Assembly: GCF_028657195.3 (NCBI RefSeq)
Contig: NZ_JANCPR020000006.1
Coordinates: forward strand, 212,477 to 276,476
Direction: 5' to 3'
Origin: Streptomyces iconiensis
GTDB lineage: Bacteria; Actinomycetota; Actinomycetes; Streptomycetales; Streptomycetaceae
Length of the DNA stretch: 64,000 nucleotides
Below the pieces are notes generated by a model. That model saw nothing but the letters and a program-made list of their open reading frames with translations, ran no database searches and was not told where the DNA came from. The translations under genes were made by a program, and so were the position numbers. Below, in pieces: positions 60,289 to 64,000 of the stretch. The stretch's first letter is position 1, and every line of letters begins with the position of its first letter.

Positions 60289-60701
60289 GAGGGCCGGATG
60301 CCCAACCGGGCCCGGTGGCACTCCGTCGCCGCAGCACCGACAAGCCGTACGAGATCCACGCCGGGAACCGGCGCTCCCGGCTCGCACCCCGACTCGGGAG
60401 GTCGCAGCCACAGGGCGGCGGCCTCCCGAGGGTCGTAGGCGGAGCGGGCAGTCAGCTCCAGCTCGACCCCGCCCCACTCCAGCCACTCCAGCAGCCCCGG
60501 CAGCTCTTCGGCGCTGCCGGACGGCACCAGCAGCAGGACGCGCTCGCGCACCGGGTCGTAGGCAACAGGGCCGGTGCGCAGTCCCCGGCGCCGCAGCAGC
60601 GCCCTGCCGGCGCGGGCAGGCACCTCCAGTACATCGGCGACCCCGGCCGGCCCCGCGCTCTCGGCGCCCTGGGGCCCGGCGCGTGGAATCGCGAACGTCA
60701 T
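60267..60701 (-). CDS. SCO3374 family protein
   Basis: This 144-residue protein starts MTFAIPRAGPQGAESAGPAGVADVLEVPARAGRALLRRRGLRTGPVAYDPVRERVLLLVPSGSAEELPGLLEWLEWGGVELEL, a pattern I associate with the SCO3374 family between lsr2 and clpC in streptomycetes. It resembles N-terminal pieces of bifunctional primase/polymerase-like proteins, but no catalytic set is clear. It has no strong ribosome-binding site. Its end overlaps the end of lsr2 (convergent), unusual for unrelated genes. Confidence 0.75.
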   Translation of the reverse strand: MTFAIPRAGPQGAESAGPAGVADVLEVPARAGRALLRRRGLRTGPVAYDPVRERVLLLVPSGSAEELPGLLEWLEWGGVELELTARSAYDPREAAALWLRPPESGCEPGAPVPGVDLVRLVGAAATECHRARLGIRPSQPLAFS

Positions 60702-60801
60702 GCACGGTGCAACCGGCCGAACAGCGGTGACGTTACGCAGAGTTGGCTTCCACTACTCTCTGTGCCCAGATGGGCGGGGTGCTCGTGTCTCCGCGAAGTC
60801 T

Positions 60802-60815
60802 GTTCGCCATCAGCG
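60802..60815 (+). promoter_or_regulatory. candidate ClgR box (distal)
   Basis: GTTCGCCATCAGCG contains CGC-N5-GCG as in the GTTCGC...GCG sites bound by ClgR in actinobacteria. It lies in the 495-bp gap (60702-61196) between the SCO3374-type gene and clpC, which contains no convincing gene. Confidence 0.45.
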
Positions 60816-60968
60816 GATGAGCTGTGCCGTATCGGCGGTATGCCGCATGGAGTGTCACCGCCAGCGGGTAAGAAGGCACTAACGGAGACGGAAGCCCAGG
60901 TGACAGCGGGCGGAGCGGGGGTGAGGTACGACGGGGTCGAACGGGAGCGGGCGTGTCGGTGCGGGGGC

Positions 60969-60982
60969 GTTCGCCGTCGGCG
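60969..60982 (+). promoter_or_regulatory. candidate ClgR box (proximal to clpC promoter)
   Basis: GTTCGCCGTCGGCG has the same CGC-N5-GCG core. It lies about 45 bp upstream of the sigma-R-like promoter, a reasonable activator position. Confidence 0.5.
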
Positions 60983-61013
60983 TAGTGGATCCAGGTGAAT
61001 ACGCCTGGCCTGC

Positions 61014-61040
61014 GGGAACATCGTCTCGCACCATCGGGTT
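61014..61040 (+). promoter_or_regulatory. sigma-R-like promoter of clpC
   Basis: GGGAAC (61014-61019) and GTT (61038-61040) are separated by exactly 18 bp, matching the GGAAT-N18-GTT pattern of the thiol-stress sigma factor SigR. A transcription start near 61047 would give a leader of about 150 nt, with a GAGGGGA-GCG-TCCCCTC hairpin (61149-61165) before the ribosome-binding site. Confidence 0.55.
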
Positions 61041-61196
61041 GGAACTGTTGTCGGCTGTCCGGGACAGGAGGCGCATACGCGACTGGGCCGGTGTCGGCAG
61101 TTGGAATGAGCGGTCCCCCGTTGCGGGACTAAGCTGCGGAAGGACAGCGAGGGGAGCGTCCCCTCACTGCCTGACCGCTCTGAGGAGCGAATAACG

Positions 61197-63722
<2,526 letters not shown>

Positions 63723-63763
63723 GCAGTTGCGGCTGGCGCCTTAGCCTTTGCGCTTGTGCCTTT

Positions 63764-63805
63764 GCGGGGTCGGCACCTTCGGGTGTCGGCCCCGCGTTTT
63801 GTTTG
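63764..63805 (+). terminator. clpC terminator with UUCG tetraloop
   Basis: GCGGGGTCGGCACC pairs with GGTGTCGGCCCCGC over 14 bp (two G-U pairs) across a TTCG loop closed by C-G. GTTTTGTTTG follows, an excellent intrinsic terminator. Confidence 0.92.
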
Positions 63806-63840
63806 TCAGGTGGCCCTGTGTGGGCCTTGCCAGCTCTTAT

Positions 63841-63995
63841 GGGGCTGCGCCCCGTGCCCCCTGTCGTGGTTCCTGTTATTTGAAGCCAGTTTCCGTTCCT
63901 TATGGGGCTTCGCCCCTTGCCCCGTTGGCCTCGCCGGCCGGGCGTCGGGGGGCTCCGCCCCCCGGCAATCCCCCCGCCAAAAGGGGCTCCGCCCC
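63841..63995. repeat. four GGGGC...GCCCC mini-hairpins
   Basis: Short perfect hairpins with 3-nt loops of the form TNC occur at 63841-63853, 63904-63916, 63947-63963 and 63983-63995. They belong to the GGGGCTxCGCCCC type common in streptomycete intergenic DNA (from memory). No gene is visible from 63723 to the window end. Confidence 0.75.
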
Positions 63996-64000
63996 CTCTG

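Overview
The window is actinobacterial and almost certainly from Streptomyces. It is very G+C-rich, with G or C at most third codon positions, and it uses many GTG starts and ATGA/GTGA gene overlaps. The gene content also fits: Lsr2, DUF397, DUF5753 and TipA-type proteins, a fused SecDF, a truncated-type MreB paralogue and an orphan NuoD. Most genes are chromosomal housekeeping genes. I see no tRNA, rRNA, CRISPR array, phage or insertion sequence.

Left part (1-24.6 kb). A truncated FUSC membrane protein and a MarR regulator precede a leftward urease operon, ureA-ureB-ureC-ureF-ureG-ureD. It has no ureE, but its UreG carries a histidine-rich tail. Then come a fused SecDF translocase subunit, a small exported protein, a DUF2277 protein, a stand-alone cyclic-nucleotide-binding domain, a degenerate MreB-like protein and an ABC exporter. 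A DUF397 / ATPase / XRE-DUF5753 trio follows, with the same 10-bp palindrome upstream of two of its genes. After it lie an aldehyde dehydrogenase lacking the usual general-base Glu, a DinB-like protein, a PadR-DrrA-DrrB efflux unit with inverted-repeat operators, a TipA-like MerR regulator with an internal translation start, and a ThrE-type exporter.

Middle (24.7-45 kb). This block follows the order I remember from streptomycete core chromosomes: ppa, a PBP4-type carboxypeptidase, a zincin-like protein, tilS, hpt, ftsH and folE on the + strand. The rest of the folate pathway (folP, folB, folK) lies on the - strand with a SnoaL-like protein and a DUF3180 protein. It continues with two PH-domain membrane proteins, an orphan nuoD, a coiled-coil membrane protein and a divergent OpuC/ProU-type glycine betaine transporter.

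Right part (45-64 kb). It holds a flavin disulfide reductase-like protein, a MidA-type methyltransferase, a two-component system, an ArsR-type regulator with a pair of operators 32 bp apart, and a translationally coupled cofactor operon (Rossmann/DUF2520 protein, panC, nadB, nadC, coaX) for pantothenate, NAD and CoA. Small proteins, a BlaI-type regulator, an ArgA-like acetyltransferase, lsr2, an SCO3374-type protein and clpC follow. The clpC upstream region carries a sigma-R-like promoter and two ClgR-like boxes, and clpC ends in a strong UUCG-capped terminator followed by short GGGGC...GCCCC hairpins.

A recurring structural oddity is that short tandem duplications span or abut the stop codons of several unrelated genes: the MarR gene, secDF, the cyclic-nucleotide-binding gene, nuoD, the histidine kinase and the response regulator. 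I found no obviously new multi-gene system. The best leads are regulatory architectures and family members with altered catalytic residues. All statements rest on reading the sequence and on family knowledge; no searches were run.
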